62,025 nt of DNA. Source: RGIG4576 sp964536025 (GTDB lineage Bacteria > Bacteroidota > Bacteroidia > Bacteroidales > Muribaculaceae). The translations under genes and the position numbers were made by a program. The notes below the pieces were generated by a model, which saw nothing but the letters and a program-made list of their open reading frames with translations, was not told where the DNA came from and ran no database searches. Positions 26,289-34,700 of the stretch are shown in pieces; the stretch's first letter is position 1; each line of letters starts with the position of its first letter. Location of the stretch: NCBI GenBank assembly GCA_964536025.1, contig CAZHXA010000010.1, forward strand, positions 1 through 62,025, read 5' to 3'.

Positions 26289-29200
26289 ATGGCTATTATG
26301 AAGAAAACAGTATTAAGTATGGTTTTGGCTTCGGCATTTGCTTCGGCAGGCGCTGTTACGCCACTATGGCTTCGTGATGTTAAAATATCTCCGAATGGCG
26401 AAGAAATTGCATTTTGCTACAAGGGTGATATTTACAAAGTTTCAACAGCCGGAGGTGCGGCTGTTCAACTCACAACACAAGATTCTTATGAAAAATCTCC
26501 TGTGTGGAGTCCTGACGGAAGTAAAATAGCTTTTGCAAGCGATCGTAATGGAAATTTTGATGTCTTTGTTATGTCGTCAAATGGTGGAGCTGCTAAAAGA
26601 TTGACTGTTAATTCGTCATCGGAAGTTCCAACAGCATTTACTCCCGATGGTAAACAGGTTTTGTTTAATGCTGCTATTCAGGACCTTGCAGAAAGTGTGA
26701 TGTTTCCTACTTCGGCAATGGATGAATTGTATGCAGTAAGTGTCAATGGAGGTCGCACAAGCCAAGTGCTTTCCACTCCTGCCGAAATGGTGAATTATGA
26801 TAAAACCGGAAAATTCTTCTTATATCAAGATAATAAGGGATTTGAAAACGATTGGAGAAAGCACCATACTTCTTCGATTACTCGTGATATATGGAAATAT
26901 GATGTAGCAACAGGTAAGCATACTAATCTTACCGATCGTGCCGGAGAAGATAGAAATCCTATATTGTCTGCCGATGGACAAACTGTATATTTCTTGAGCG
27001 AACGTGAAGGAGGCTCTTTTAATGTTTATAGTTTTTCTTTGGAAAATCCTAAAAATGTTAAGCCTGTAACAGCATTTAAAACTCATCCGGTACGTTTCTT
27101 GTCGGCAAGTAAGGATAATACTTTGTGTTTTGCTTATGATGGCGAAATTTATACTCAAGCACCGGGTAAAACACCTAAAAAAGTTGCTATTGATGTCGTG
27201 AGAGACGATGAAAATAATCCTGTAATCATGAAACGTTCAAGCGGAGCAAGAGGTTCTGTGGTTTCTCGTGATGGAAAACAGGTTGCGTTTGTTATTCGTG
27301 GTGAAGTGTTTGTTACGTCGGTTGAATATGCTACTACAAAGAAGGTAACAAATACTGCAGCAGCAGAATCGGGTATTACATGGCATCCTGAAAATCGCAA
27401 AATTGCTTATGCAAGCGAACGAGGAGGAAATTGGCAACTTTATACTGCCGAAATAGAACGTAAAGAAGATTTGAATTTTCCTAATGCAACATCTATAAAA
27501 GAAGAGGCTTTAATACCTAATAATAAAGTGGAACGTACATATCCATCTTATTCTCCTGATGGTAAGGAAATAGCATTTATAGAGGACCGTAATAAATTGA
27601 TGGTGTATAATTTTGAAACCAAGAAGATAAGACAAGTGACTGATGGTTCATATTGGTATCGTACTGATGGCGGTTTTAGTTATGCATGGTCTCCCGATGG
27701 AAAGTGGTTTGCTCTCGAAATAATAGGTAATGGTCATGACCCATATAGTGATGTGGCTATTGTTAGTGCTAATGGTGGAGAAATAGTAAATATTACCGGT
27801 AGTGGTTACTTTAGCAATAATCCTCGTTGGACACAAGATGGAAATGCAATAGTTTTTGAAACGGATCGCTATGGTATGCGTAGTCATGCTTCTTGGGGTT
27901 CTTTGATGGATGTGATGATGGTCTTCATGAATCAAGATGCACTTGATAAGTATAGGTTGAGTAAAGAAGATTATGAGTTGAACAAAGAACTTGAAAAACA
28001 GCAGAAAAAAGATAAGGAAGATAAAGAGTCTAAGGATAAGAAAAAAGATAAAAAAGATTCTAAAAAGAAAGATGACAAGAAAAAAGAAGATAGTAAAAAG
28101 GATATTGTCATCGAACTTGATGGAATATGCGATCGTATTGTGCGATTAACTCGCAATTCTTCTGATATATATGATGCAATTACCGATGGTGATGTGGAAA
28201 ATCTTTATTATACGAGAGCCGGAGATAATGGCATTGAGGTAATGAAGATAGATTTGAGAAAACGAGAAGAATCAAAGGTGGGTTCTTCACGAGCAACTTC
28301 ATTTGATTGTGATAAAGATGGCAAAACATTATTCCTTTTGGGCGGTAATGGCATGAGTAAATTGGGTGCAGGAGGAAAAATGACTCCTATTACTTATAAT
28401 GCTGAAGTGAAAATGAATCTTGCTGATGAACGTGCTTATATGTTTGACCATGTGTGGAAACAAGAAAAGAAGCGTTTCTATGAAGTGAATATGCATGGCG
28501 TAAATTGGGAACTTATGTATAAAGCCTATGCTAAGTTCTTACCTCATATAAGCAATAATTACGATTTTGCCGATATGTTGAGTGAAATACTTGGAGAACT
28601 TAATGTGTCGCACACAGGAGGGAGCTACCGTGCTCCTGGTGGAGGTGAATCGACTGCCAATCTTGGATTGCTTTATGATTGGAATTACAATGGCGATGGA
28701 CTGAAAGTGGCTGAGATTGTAGATAACTGTCCGTTTGACCACAAAAACACCAAATTGGTAGCCGGTTGTATTATAGAAAAAATTAATGGTGAAAAAATTA
28801 CGGCAAATTCAGATGCTTCATTGTTTCTTAACGGTCTTGTAAAGAAAAAAACGTTGGTTTCTATTTACAATCCTGCTGATGGCTCTCGTTGGGATGAAGT
28901 AGTTCTTCCTATTTCAAGAGGCGTATTTAATGCTAATTTATATAAGCGTTGGGTTAAACAACGTGAGGCTGATGTTGAACGTTGGTCGGGAGGAAGATTA
29001 GGATATGTACACATTCAATCTATGAATGATGGTTCTTTCCGTACTATTTATTCAGATATTTTGGGTAAGTTTAATAAAAAAGAAGGTATTGTAATAGATA
29101 CACGTTTTAATGGTGGCGGTCGTTTGCATGAAGATATAGAAATCTTATTCAGTGGAAATAAATATTTTACACAAGTGGTAAGAGGTCGTGAAGCGTGTGA

Positions 29201-29546
29201 TATGCCAAGCCGTCGTTGGAATAAACCGAGCATAATGTTGCAGTGTGAAGCCAATTACAGTAATGCACATGGCACCCCATATGTATATAAATTTAATAAT
29301 TTAGGTAAACTTGTGGGTATGCCTGTTCCGGGTACAATGACAAGTGTGTCGTGGGAAACTTTGCAAGACCCATCCTTAGTGTTTGGTATCCCGGTAGTCG
29401 GATATCGTGTAGATGATGGAAGCTATCTTGAAAATAAACAACTTGAACCTGATATTAAAGTTGCAAACTCACCAGAGACTATAGTGAAAGGTGAAGATAC
29501 TCAACTAAAAGTTGCAGTGGAAGAATTGCTTAAAGAATTGAAATAA
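26289..29546 (+). CDS. tricorn-like S41 protease, periplasmic
   Basis: A large (1085-residue) tricorn-core homologue. The start at 26289 (MAIMKKTVL) gives a signal peptide ending near AGAVTP; the open frame reaches back to 26220 without a signal-like sequence. An N-terminal beta-propeller of PD40-type repeats (SPDGSKIAFASDR, SPDGKEIAFIEDR) is followed by a Lys/Asp-rich linker of about 35 residues, a C1 helical region, a PDZ domain, and a C-terminal S41 core with GGGR. Likely catalytic residues are the His in VSHTGG and the Ser in NYSNAH. It probably degrades peptides in the periplasm. Confidence 0.9.
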   Translation: MAIMKKTVLSMVLASAFASAGAVTPLWLRDVKISPNGEEIAFCYKGDIYKVSTAGGAAVQLTTQDSYEKSPVWSPDGSKIAFASDRNGNFDVFVMSSNGGAAKRLTVNSSSEVPTAFTPDGKQVLFNAAIQDLAESVMFPTSAMDELYAVSVNGGRTSQVLSTPAEMVNYDKTGKFFLYQDNKGFENDWRKHHTSSITRDIWKYDVATGKHTNLTDRAGEDRNPILSADGQTVYFLSEREGGSFNVYSFSLENPKNVKPVTAFKTHPVRFLSASKDNTLCFAYDGEIYTQAPGKTPKKVAIDVVRDDENNPVIMKRSSGARGSVVSRDGKQVAFVIRGEVFVTSVEYATTKKVTNTAAAESGITWHPENRKIAYASERGGNWQLYTAEIERKEDLNFPNATSIKEEALIPNNKVERTYPSYSPDGKEIAFIEDRNKLMVYNFETKKIRQVTDGSYWYRTDGGFSYAWSPDGKWFALEIIGNGHDPYSDVAIVSANGGEIVNITGSGYFSNNPRWTQDGNAIVFETDRYGMRSHASWGSLMDVMMVFMNQDALDKYRLSKEDYELNKELEKQQKKDKEDKESKDKKKDKKDSKKKDDKKKEDSKKDIVIELDGICDRIVRLTRNSSDIYDAITDGDVENLYYTRAGDNGIEVMKIDLRKREESKVGSSRATSFDCDKDGKTLFLLGGNGMSKLGAGGKMTPITYNAEVKMNLADERAYMFDHVWKQEKKRFYEVNMHGVNWELMYKAYAKFLPHISNNYDFADMLSEILGELNVSHTGGSYRAPGGGESTANLGLLYDWNYNGDGLKVAEIVDNCPFDHKNTKLVAGCIIEKINGEKITANSDASLFLNGLVKKKTLVSIYNPADGSRWDEVVLPISRGVFNANLYKRWVKQREADVERWSGGRLGYVHIQSMNDGSFRTIYSDILGKFNKKEGIVIDTRFNGGGRLHEDIEILFSGNKYFTQVVRGREACDMPSRRWNKPSIMLQCEANYSNAHGTPYVYKFNNLGKLVGMPVPGTMTSVSWETLQDPSLVFGIPVVGYRVDDGSYLENKQLEPDIKVANSPETIVKGEDTQLKVAVEELLKELK

Positions 29547-29564
29547 TATTAAAATCATAGGTGG

Positions 29565-29608
29565 CCGTTCGTAACTAATAAAAAAAAAGTTGCGAACGGT
29601 TATTTTTT
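29565..29608 (+). terminator. terminator of the tricorn-like gene
   Basis: A 12-bp stem, CCGTTCGTAACT with AGTTGCGAACGG (one non-Watson-Crick pair), has an A-rich loop and is followed by TTATTTTTTTT. Confidence 0.88.
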
Positions 29609-29684
29609 TTGTGTCTGGCAAAAATCTGCTTGTGCCAATATATAATATAAACGCGTGTTTTTCGTTTATTTATTATATGTAATA

Positions 29685-31127
29685 ATGATAAAAATGAAAC
29701 AGCTAAGATATATCATATATGCTATTTTAACGGGATTGACATTATTGTCAACGGCTTGTATAGAAGATGATTTCACAACAAGCAGTAATGATGTATTGGA
29801 ATTCTCGTGTGATACGTTGGCTTTTGATACCGTATTTACCGAATTGGGTACCCCTACAAAAAAAATTACGGTATATAATCGTCATAAAAAGATGATTAAT
29901 ATATCATCAATTAAACTTGAGGGTACGAGTGGAGGTAGATTCTATCTAAATGTAGATGGTGTAAGTGGCGAAGAATTTTCAAATGTAGAAATTCGTGGTG
30001 AAGACAGCATTTTTGTATTTGTTGAGGCTTATGTGGATTACAATAATAAAAATAATCCTATTGAAATAATAGATAAAGTACAATTTTTAACCAATGGAGT
30101 TACGCAAAAAGTTTTTGTATCAGCTTGGGGGCAAGATGTAGTGCGTAAGTACGGAGAAGTTGTTACAAGTGATACACGTTTAACTGTCGATAAACCATAC
30201 GTTATTTTTGATTCATTAGTGGTTGATAATGGAGCAAAACTTTTGATAGAACCCGGAACAACAATATGTTTTCATGATAAAGCCTTTATTAAGGTACGTG
30301 GTACTATTAGTGCTGAGGGAACTCAAGAACTTCCAATAGTTTTGCGTGGAGATCGCACAGATAATGTGGTGGGTGATATAGATTTCGATATAATGTCGGG
30401 ACAATGGGGCGGAGTAATCTTAACTCCCGAAAGTTTTGATAATGAAATGCACTATGTGCTTATGAGAGGTTCTTCTTATGGCGTATATATAGATTCGTGT
30501 GGAGTCTTGGATAAGAAAAAATTACACTTGTTTAATAGTGTATTACATAATTCCGCTAATTCTGTTTTAACATCGGTTCATTCATGGGTAGAAGCCGAGG
30601 GAACCGAATTTAGCGATGCAGGAAGAAATGTAGTGGCTTTGACTGGAGGAAAATTGAGGTTTGTGAATTGCACTTTTGCCAATTATTATTTATTTTCGGC
30701 AATAAACGGAGCGATATTAGGACTTGAATATGTTTTGCCCGGAGAAGAACAACCCAAAATACCTCTTATGAATGCAGAGTTTAATAATTGCGTAATTTAT
30801 GGTCTGTCAAGTGATATTAATATAGGAGATTTGAGCAGGTCCAATGTGTATTTACGTAATTGTTTGTTGAAATCGTCAGGAAGCGATGATGAAAATTTTA
30901 TTAATTGTGTGTGGGAGGGAGACCCTATGTTTTTTACTATACGAGAAGATTATATATTTGATTATAGGCTGAAGAATAAAAGTATGGCAATAGAAAAGGG
31001 CGATGTAAATCTATGTCCGCAAAGTGCAGCGTTAGACCGATATGGAATAAATAGATTTGAAAGAGGAAATATTGATATTGGTGCTTATGTGTGGGTAAAA
31101 CAAAGTGAAGAAAATATCAATCAATGA
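29685..31127 (+). CDS. lipoprotein with predicted right-handed beta-helix
   Basis: A predicted outer-membrane or surface lipoprotein of 480 residues; the cysteine is in LLSTAC about 25 residues after the start. ATGs at 29685 and 29694 are both possible starts. The middle region is rich in short strands with repeated Asn-containing turns (LRFVNCTF, EFNNCVIY, VYLRNCLL), as in parallel beta-helix proteins, and ends with a GAYVW segment common in such proteins. No lyase active site is evident. Its stop overlaps the folB start by 4 nt. Confidence 0.75.
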   Translation: MIKMKQLRYIIYAILTGLTLLSTACIEDDFTTSSNDVLEFSCDTLAFDTVFTELGTPTKKITVYNRHKKMINISSIKLEGTSGGRFYLNVDGVSGEEFSNVEIRGEDSIFVFVEAYVDYNNKNNPIEIIDKVQFLTNGVTQKVFVSAWGQDVVRKYGEVVTSDTRLTVDKPYVIFDSLVVDNGAKLLIEPGTTICFHDKAFIKVRGTISAEGTQELPIVLRGDRTDNVVGDIDFDIMSGQWGGVILTPESFDNEMHYVLMRGSSYGVYIDSCGVLDKKKLHLFNSVLHNSANSVLTSVHSWVEAEGTEFSDAGRNVVALTGGKLRFVNCTFANYYLFSAINGAILGLEYVLPGEEQPKIPLMNAEFNNCVIYGLSSDINIGDLSRSNVYLRNCLLKSSGSDDENFINCVWEGDPMFFTIREDYIFDYRLKNKSMAIEKGDVNLCPQSAALDRYGINRFERGNIDIGAYVWVKQSEENINQ

Positions 31128-31483
31128 AAACAAGTATAAAATTAGAGCGAATGCGTTTCTACGCTTATCATGGTGTAATGATGCAGGAACGAAAAGTGGG
31201 AAACGATTTTGAGGTGACTTTGGAGGTGTGTTATCCATTTGAAAAGGCTTTATATAGTGATGATTTGGAGGACACACTCGACTATTCCAAATTGTATGAT
31301 ATTGTTGCTCGTGAGATGTCGGTACCGTCGCAATTGATTGAGCATGTCGCAGGTAGAATTATATGTGCCATAAAAAAAGAAATTCCCGCTGTAAAGTCAG
31401 GGGAATTATCAATATCGAAACTTCATCCGCCGTTTAAATGCGATATGCCTGCAGGTTCAGCATCAGTTAAAGTTAGTTGGTAA
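31124..31483 (+). CDS. folB: dihydroneopterin aldolase
   Basis: Converts 7,8-dihydroneopterin to 6-hydroxymethyl-dihydropterin and glycolaldehyde in folate synthesis. The 119 residues match FolB, with FYAYHGVMMQERKVGNDFEV at the N-terminus, a YSKLYDIV segment and the late ISKLHPP carrying the catalytic lysine. It overlaps the upstream lipoprotein gene by 4 nt (ATGA), so it is translationally coupled to it, and overlaps the convergent gene at its 3' end by 11 nt. Confidence 0.93.
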   Translation: MKTSIKLERMRFYAYHGVMMQERKVGNDFEVTLEVCYPFEKALYSDDLEDTLDYSKLYDIVAREMSVPSQLIEHVAGRIICAIKKEIPAVKSGELSISKLHPPFKCDMPAGSASVKVSW

Positions 31484-32054
31484 GAGTCGGGTGATATTTA
31501 TACCCCATAGAGTATAAGGCAAGTGAAACGCCAAGCAAGAAGAATTGTTTTGCGACTTTGGCAAAAATCAAGTATGCTTGTTTTGTTCCCGGCTCTATGC
31601 CTTGATGAGTTACGGCATTTAGTGCATATTCTGCACATTCTTGTATGGTGGAGATCCATTTTTTAGCTTCTTGGGCTTCTTTTTCTTTGTTTGATTCCGC
31701 ATTGAGTCCCATCATGGTTTCCATGACATAATCATCCATGTAGTCAAATCCTCGTTTGTTCCTAATTTCGGCATACAAATCGGGGATATCTTTTACCTTA
31801 TCCCAACAAGCATCCCAATAGACAGCTGCACCTATTCCATAGTAGCATGCCCAAGCGATAGCAACCATTGGGTAGCGTGCAAATTCCGGCACAACATCGG
31901 CCATATATTGAGGAGCACTTTCTCTCCATTTTTTCATGAGTTCTTCAATGTCATATAGTTGCTTGTTAAGGAGTTGATGCTCTGAGCATATTTTTACCAA
32001 AGTCTTTTGTAGGTTGGAAATAAACAATTCATCTCCGAAATTATTGTTAAGCAT
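31473..32054 (-). CDS. helical protein of unknown function, 193 residues
   Basis: Not recognised. The sequence is mostly alpha-helical and rich in aromatic residues, with a central block RYPMVAIAWACYYGIG followed by a conserved-looking YWDACWDKVKDIPDLY. Two moderately hydrophobic helices (about 65-82 and 165-182) could be membrane-associated or buried. It has its own -7 box at 32087 and overlaps the 3' end of folB by 11 nt. Confidence 0.7.
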   Translation of the reverse strand: MLNNNFGDELFISNLQKTLVKICSEHQLLNKQLYDIEELMKKWRESAPQYMADVVPEFARYPMVAIAWACYYGIGAAVYWDACWDKVKDIPDLYAEIRNKRGFDYMDDYVMETMMGLNAESNKEKEAQEAKKWISTIQECAEYALNAVTHQGIEPGTKQAYLIFAKVAKQFFLLGVSLALYSMGYKYHPTLTN

Positions 32055-32086
32055 AAATCGTTACGTTTTATATATATTATTTATGC

Positions 32087-32094
32087 AAAGTTAC
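32087..32094 (-). promoter_or_regulatory. -7 box for the 193-residue unknown
   Basis: Minus-strand TAACTTTG, exact to consensus, 32 bp before the start codon at 32054. No clear TTG lies at the -33 distance. Confidence 0.5.
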
Positions 32095-32149
32095 TGATTT
32101 ATTAATTCTAATGAATTAAATCATTGAAAATATTGTGGCAACTTATCCT

Positions 32150-33769
32150 TTAGAATGGGCATTGTGAGGTAATGTGTATTATTTTACCTGTTATGGGGTG
32201 AGTGAAATGCAGTGATTCTGCATGTAAATAAAGCCGGTCGGAGTGTGTACCATAGAGAGAATCTCCAATAATAGGCGTGTTAAGCCCTTCGTTATGTGCA
32301 GAATGTACGCGTAATTGGTGCGTACGACCGGTCTCGGGGTAAAATGCAATGCGTGTTTTTCCATTTTCCCTTGATAATACTTCAAATCGTGTTATTGCAG
32401 TTTTCCCACAAGTGTGGTTTACGCATTGTAATGGTCTTTCTTGTGGGTTGAGTATGAGGGGAAGATTAATCTTTCCGGAATCGGGCTTGATGATACCATC
32501 AAGAATGGCAATATATCGCTTTGTGATTTTTCGGCATTTAAACATATCTTGCATGAGTTTGTGAATTGATTTTGTTTTTGCGAAAATAATCAATCCAGAT
32601 GTTGCCATATCGAGTCTATGAACTATGAGGGGAGGCTCACAGTCGGGATATAAACGTTGTATTTTGTTTTGAAGTGAATCGCTCGAAGTTTTGCCTGGTA
32701 CCGATAACATTCCTGCAGGCTTATTTACAATAAGTAACCATTCATCTTCAAAAAGTGTTTTTATTTTGTCGCAACTGCAATTGTCGTTCAATGAATTTGG
32801 CTCAACGTTAAGACCTTGTAACATCCAATTAAGTATAGGCTCGCATTTTGTTTTACAAGATGGATAAAAACATCCATGTCGTCTTATTTCATCTTTTGGA
32901 GAACGTCCTACCCAAAATTCAGCCATAGCAATAGGCTTGTAGTCGTTTAGGTAGGCGTATTGCAATAGTTTAGGAGCAGCACATTCTCCGGCTCCGGCAG
33001 GAGGTGCACTTTGTCGTGCTTCTGAAAAAATTTCGCAAAGGTCTTTTGTTGAGCCTTGTGCGTTAAGCATATTGAAATGTTGAAATATGCGTTTTTGTAA
33101 TGATAAGCTACGTTTATGCCGTTCTTCCTTTAATTTATTTATTTGAGAATCGATACAATCAAGTTTTTGCTTCATTGTATCTATAGTATTATTCCATCTT
33201 GTTTGAATACGTTTTAATTCGGCTTTTTGAAATTGACTTTCTGCTATTAGTTGTTGGGAATTTTTTCCTTGTTGTCTTAATAAATCGCGTTGTTTTTTTG
33301 CTTCTTTCATGAAAAGCTTGAAAGAAAAGATTTCTTTTTCGGCTTGAGCGTGTAATGAATCAATTTTTTTAATAAGTTCTTTTCGCTCAGAGCTTTGCAG
33401 ACTACGGCTTATTTCAAGGTTTATTTTTGAAATTTCATCTTCTTCTTGTCTGAAAAATCCTTTTTCGGCAAGTAAGTCATAAACCGCCGGAACAAAAAAA
33501 TCGTGATTGTTGCAATGACATAAATTGCCTGAAAAAGCAGCCAAAAAACCTGTTTTTTTATTTTTTTGTACGACTAATACCCCCATCATTTTGCCTTCTT
33601 GCAACTCCGTTGCCCATTCGGCGTGAACATTTAAATGTTCTTGGACTCTTGAAGCCGCAATTATACATAATGGATGTGGAATGTAATGAAACGGAAATGT
33701 GAATAGCTTTGGTAATTCAATTCCGTTAAGTTCTTTGTCGCTGAATGTGTGAAATTTTTCCGTACTCAT
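32150..33769 (-). CDS. RluA family RNA pseudouridine synthase with long N-terminal extension
   Basis: The C-terminal 210 residues form an RluA-type synthase. The catalytic aspartate is in HRLDMATSGL (about residue 383), with KRYIAILDG and GRTHQLRVH further on. The N-terminal 330 residues form an extension with a long coiled coil (about 130-230) and a segment RRHGCFYPSCKTKC resembling other long RluA-like proteins. The ATG at 33769 is chosen: the frame extends to a TTG at 33781, but that codon is part of the -7 box. The target RNA and position are unknown. Confidence 0.88.
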   Translation of the reverse strand: MSTEKFHTFSDKELNGIELPKLFTFPFHYIPHPLCIIAASRVQEHLNVHAEWATELQEGKMMGVLVVQKNKKTGFLAAFSGNLCHCNNHDFFVPAVYDLLAEKGFFRQEEDEISKINLEISRSLQSSERKELIKKIDSLHAQAEKEIFSFKLFMKEAKKQRDLLRQQGKNSQQLIAESQFQKAELKRIQTRWNNTIDTMKQKLDCIDSQINKLKEERHKRSLSLQKRIFQHFNMLNAQGSTKDLCEIFSEARQSAPPAGAGECAAPKLLQYAYLNDYKPIAMAEFWVGRSPKDEIRRHGCFYPSCKTKCEPILNWMLQGLNVEPNSLNDNCSCDKIKTLFEDEWLLIVNKPAGMLSVPGKTSSDSLQNKIQRLYPDCEPPLIVHRLDMATSGLIIFAKTKSIHKLMQDMFKCRKITKRYIAILDGIIKPDSGKINLPLILNPQERPLQCVNHTCGKTAITRFEVLSRENGKTRIAFYPETGRTHQLRVHSAHNEGLNTPIIGDSLYGTHSDRLYLHAESLHFTHPITGKIIHITSQCPF

Positions 33770-33778
33770 TTCGATTGA

Positions 33779-33786
33779 CAAAGATA
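33779..33786 (-). promoter_or_regulatory. -7 box giving a near-leaderless RluA-family mRNA
   Basis: Minus-strand TATCTTTG ends 9 bp before the ATG at 33769. With initiation about 5-7 nt downstream of the box, the 5' leader would be only a few nucleotides. Confidence 0.55.
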
Positions 33787-33795
33787 CACAAACGA

Positions 33796-33826
33796 TTTGT
33801 GTTGTAAAGGAGATTTTGTATTTTTG
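33796..33826 (+). promoter_or_regulatory. promoter of the FKBP gene
   Basis: TTTG (33796-33799) and TATTTTTG (33819-33826) with a 19-bp spacer, 17 bp before the ATG at 33844. It lies back-to-back with the RluA-family promoter. Confidence 0.7.
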
Positions 33827-33843
33827 TGAAAAATAAATTAATT

Positions 33844-34251
33844 ATGGCGAAGAAAGCAGACTCAAAGTATGTAGCAGAATGTCGTAAATATTTAGAAGAC
33901 ATTGCAACACAAGACGATGTGGTAAAGGTGAGTAGTGGTGTGATGATGAAGTATATTGAACATGGTAAAGGAGATGTTAAGCCACGCTCAAATAATGTAG
34001 TAATGGTTAAATATCGTGGTACATTGATTAATGGAATGGAATTTGATTCCAATATGGATGATGGTTATCCAGCTGCATTCAGGTTAAAAGAATTAATTGT
34101 GGGGTGGCAAATTGTGCTCACACAAATGGTGGCAGGCGATAAAGTTATCGTATATATACCTGCTGAAATGGGGTATGGAAATCGTCGAGAAGGAAATATA
34201 CCCGGTGGTTCTACCCTTATTTTTGAAATTCATCTTGAGAACGTGATGTAG
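33844..34251 (+). CDS. FKBP-type peptidyl-prolyl cis-trans isomerase
   Basis: A 135-residue prolyl isomerase without a signal peptide. The FKBP domain fills residues 40-135, with VMVKYRGTLINGMEFDSN, the VGWQIVLTQM helix and IPAEMGYGNRREGNIPGGSTLIFEIHL. A start at the in-frame GTG (33826) is unlikely because that codon falls within the promoter -7 box. It is probably cytosolic. Typical Bacteroidota genomes have several such proteins; the specific client is unknown. Confidence 0.93.
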   Translation: MAKKADSKYVAECRKYLEDIATQDDVVKVSSGVMMKYIEHGKGDVKPRSNNVVMVKYRGTLINGMEFDSNMDDGYPAAFRLKELIVGWQIVLTQMVAGDKVIVYIPAEMGYGNRREGNIPGGSTLIFEIHLENVM

Positions 34252-34276
34252 TTATCCGTTTGTTTAGGAAGGGATA
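34252..34276 (+). terminator. weak hairpin between convergent genes
   Basis: TTATCC pairs with GGATAA across a loop of about 11 nt, between the FKBP gene and the convergent DUF2007 gene. It lacks a clear T run and may be only partly effective. Confidence 0.35.
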
Positions 34277-34277
34277 A

Positions 34278-34511
34278 TTATAATTCGATGGGACCGGAGT
34301 TGAGGATTTTTTTTGCTTGTTCCAAGTCGTTGCGAAATACCAATACTCTTACCATGCCGTAGTTGATAGGAGCAAGGCTCAATATGTTAGACATGATTTC
34401 GTTGGTTAGCATGGCTTGAATTCCGTTTGTTTCCAAAACGCCTTTAATCATATTTGCTTCAATTGTATTTTCGTATTCGCCTAATACAACCAAATCTTCA
34501 TTGTCTTTCAT
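34278..34511 (-). CDS. DUF2007 domain protein
   Basis: A small cytosolic protein of 77 residues. The start at 34511 (MKDNEDLVV) is chosen; the frame runs further up to 34556 but that part overlaps the -7 box. It matches the DUF2007 pattern VVLGEYENTIEANMIKGVLE followed by a C-terminal VRVLVFRNDLEQAKKIL helix, a fold related to small signalling or PII-like domains. Function is unknown. Confidence 0.82.
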   Translation of the reverse strand: MKDNEDLVVLGEYENTIEANMIKGVLETNGIQAMLTNEIMSNILSLAPINYGMVRVLVFRNDLEQAKKILNSGPIEL

Positions 34512-34553
34512 AATTGTAAAGTGTGTTAATGGTTTGACTTCAATTATTATACA

Positions 34554-34561
34554 CAAATATA
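34554..34561 (-). promoter_or_regulatory. -7 box of the DUF2007 gene
   Basis: Minus-strand TATATTTG, matching TAnnTTTG. A TTT-rich stretch lies near the -33 position but no exact TTTG. Confidence 0.45.
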
Positions 34562-34634
34562 ACGATTTTGTTGTAGAAAAAGATTCCTTTTTTGTAAAAA
34601 ATCCTTTTTTCTTAAAAAAAGAAATAAAAAACTG

Positions 34635-34665
34635 TTGACAAACGCTTTTTGAGATTGTATTTTTG
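34635..34665 (+). promoter_or_regulatory. promoter of the ftsX-queA operon
   Basis: TTG (34635-34637) and TATTTTTG (34658-34665) with a 20-bp spacer, 35 bp before the ftsX start. Confidence 0.7.
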
Positions 34666-34700
34666 CAGTAAAATAGGTTTTGTGTGTCTTTTCGCTTTAA

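Noticed and set aside
29611..29640. A sigma-54-like TTGGCAC on the minus strand
   Set aside because: The -12 half is absent at the required spacing and no gene lies downstream on that strand.
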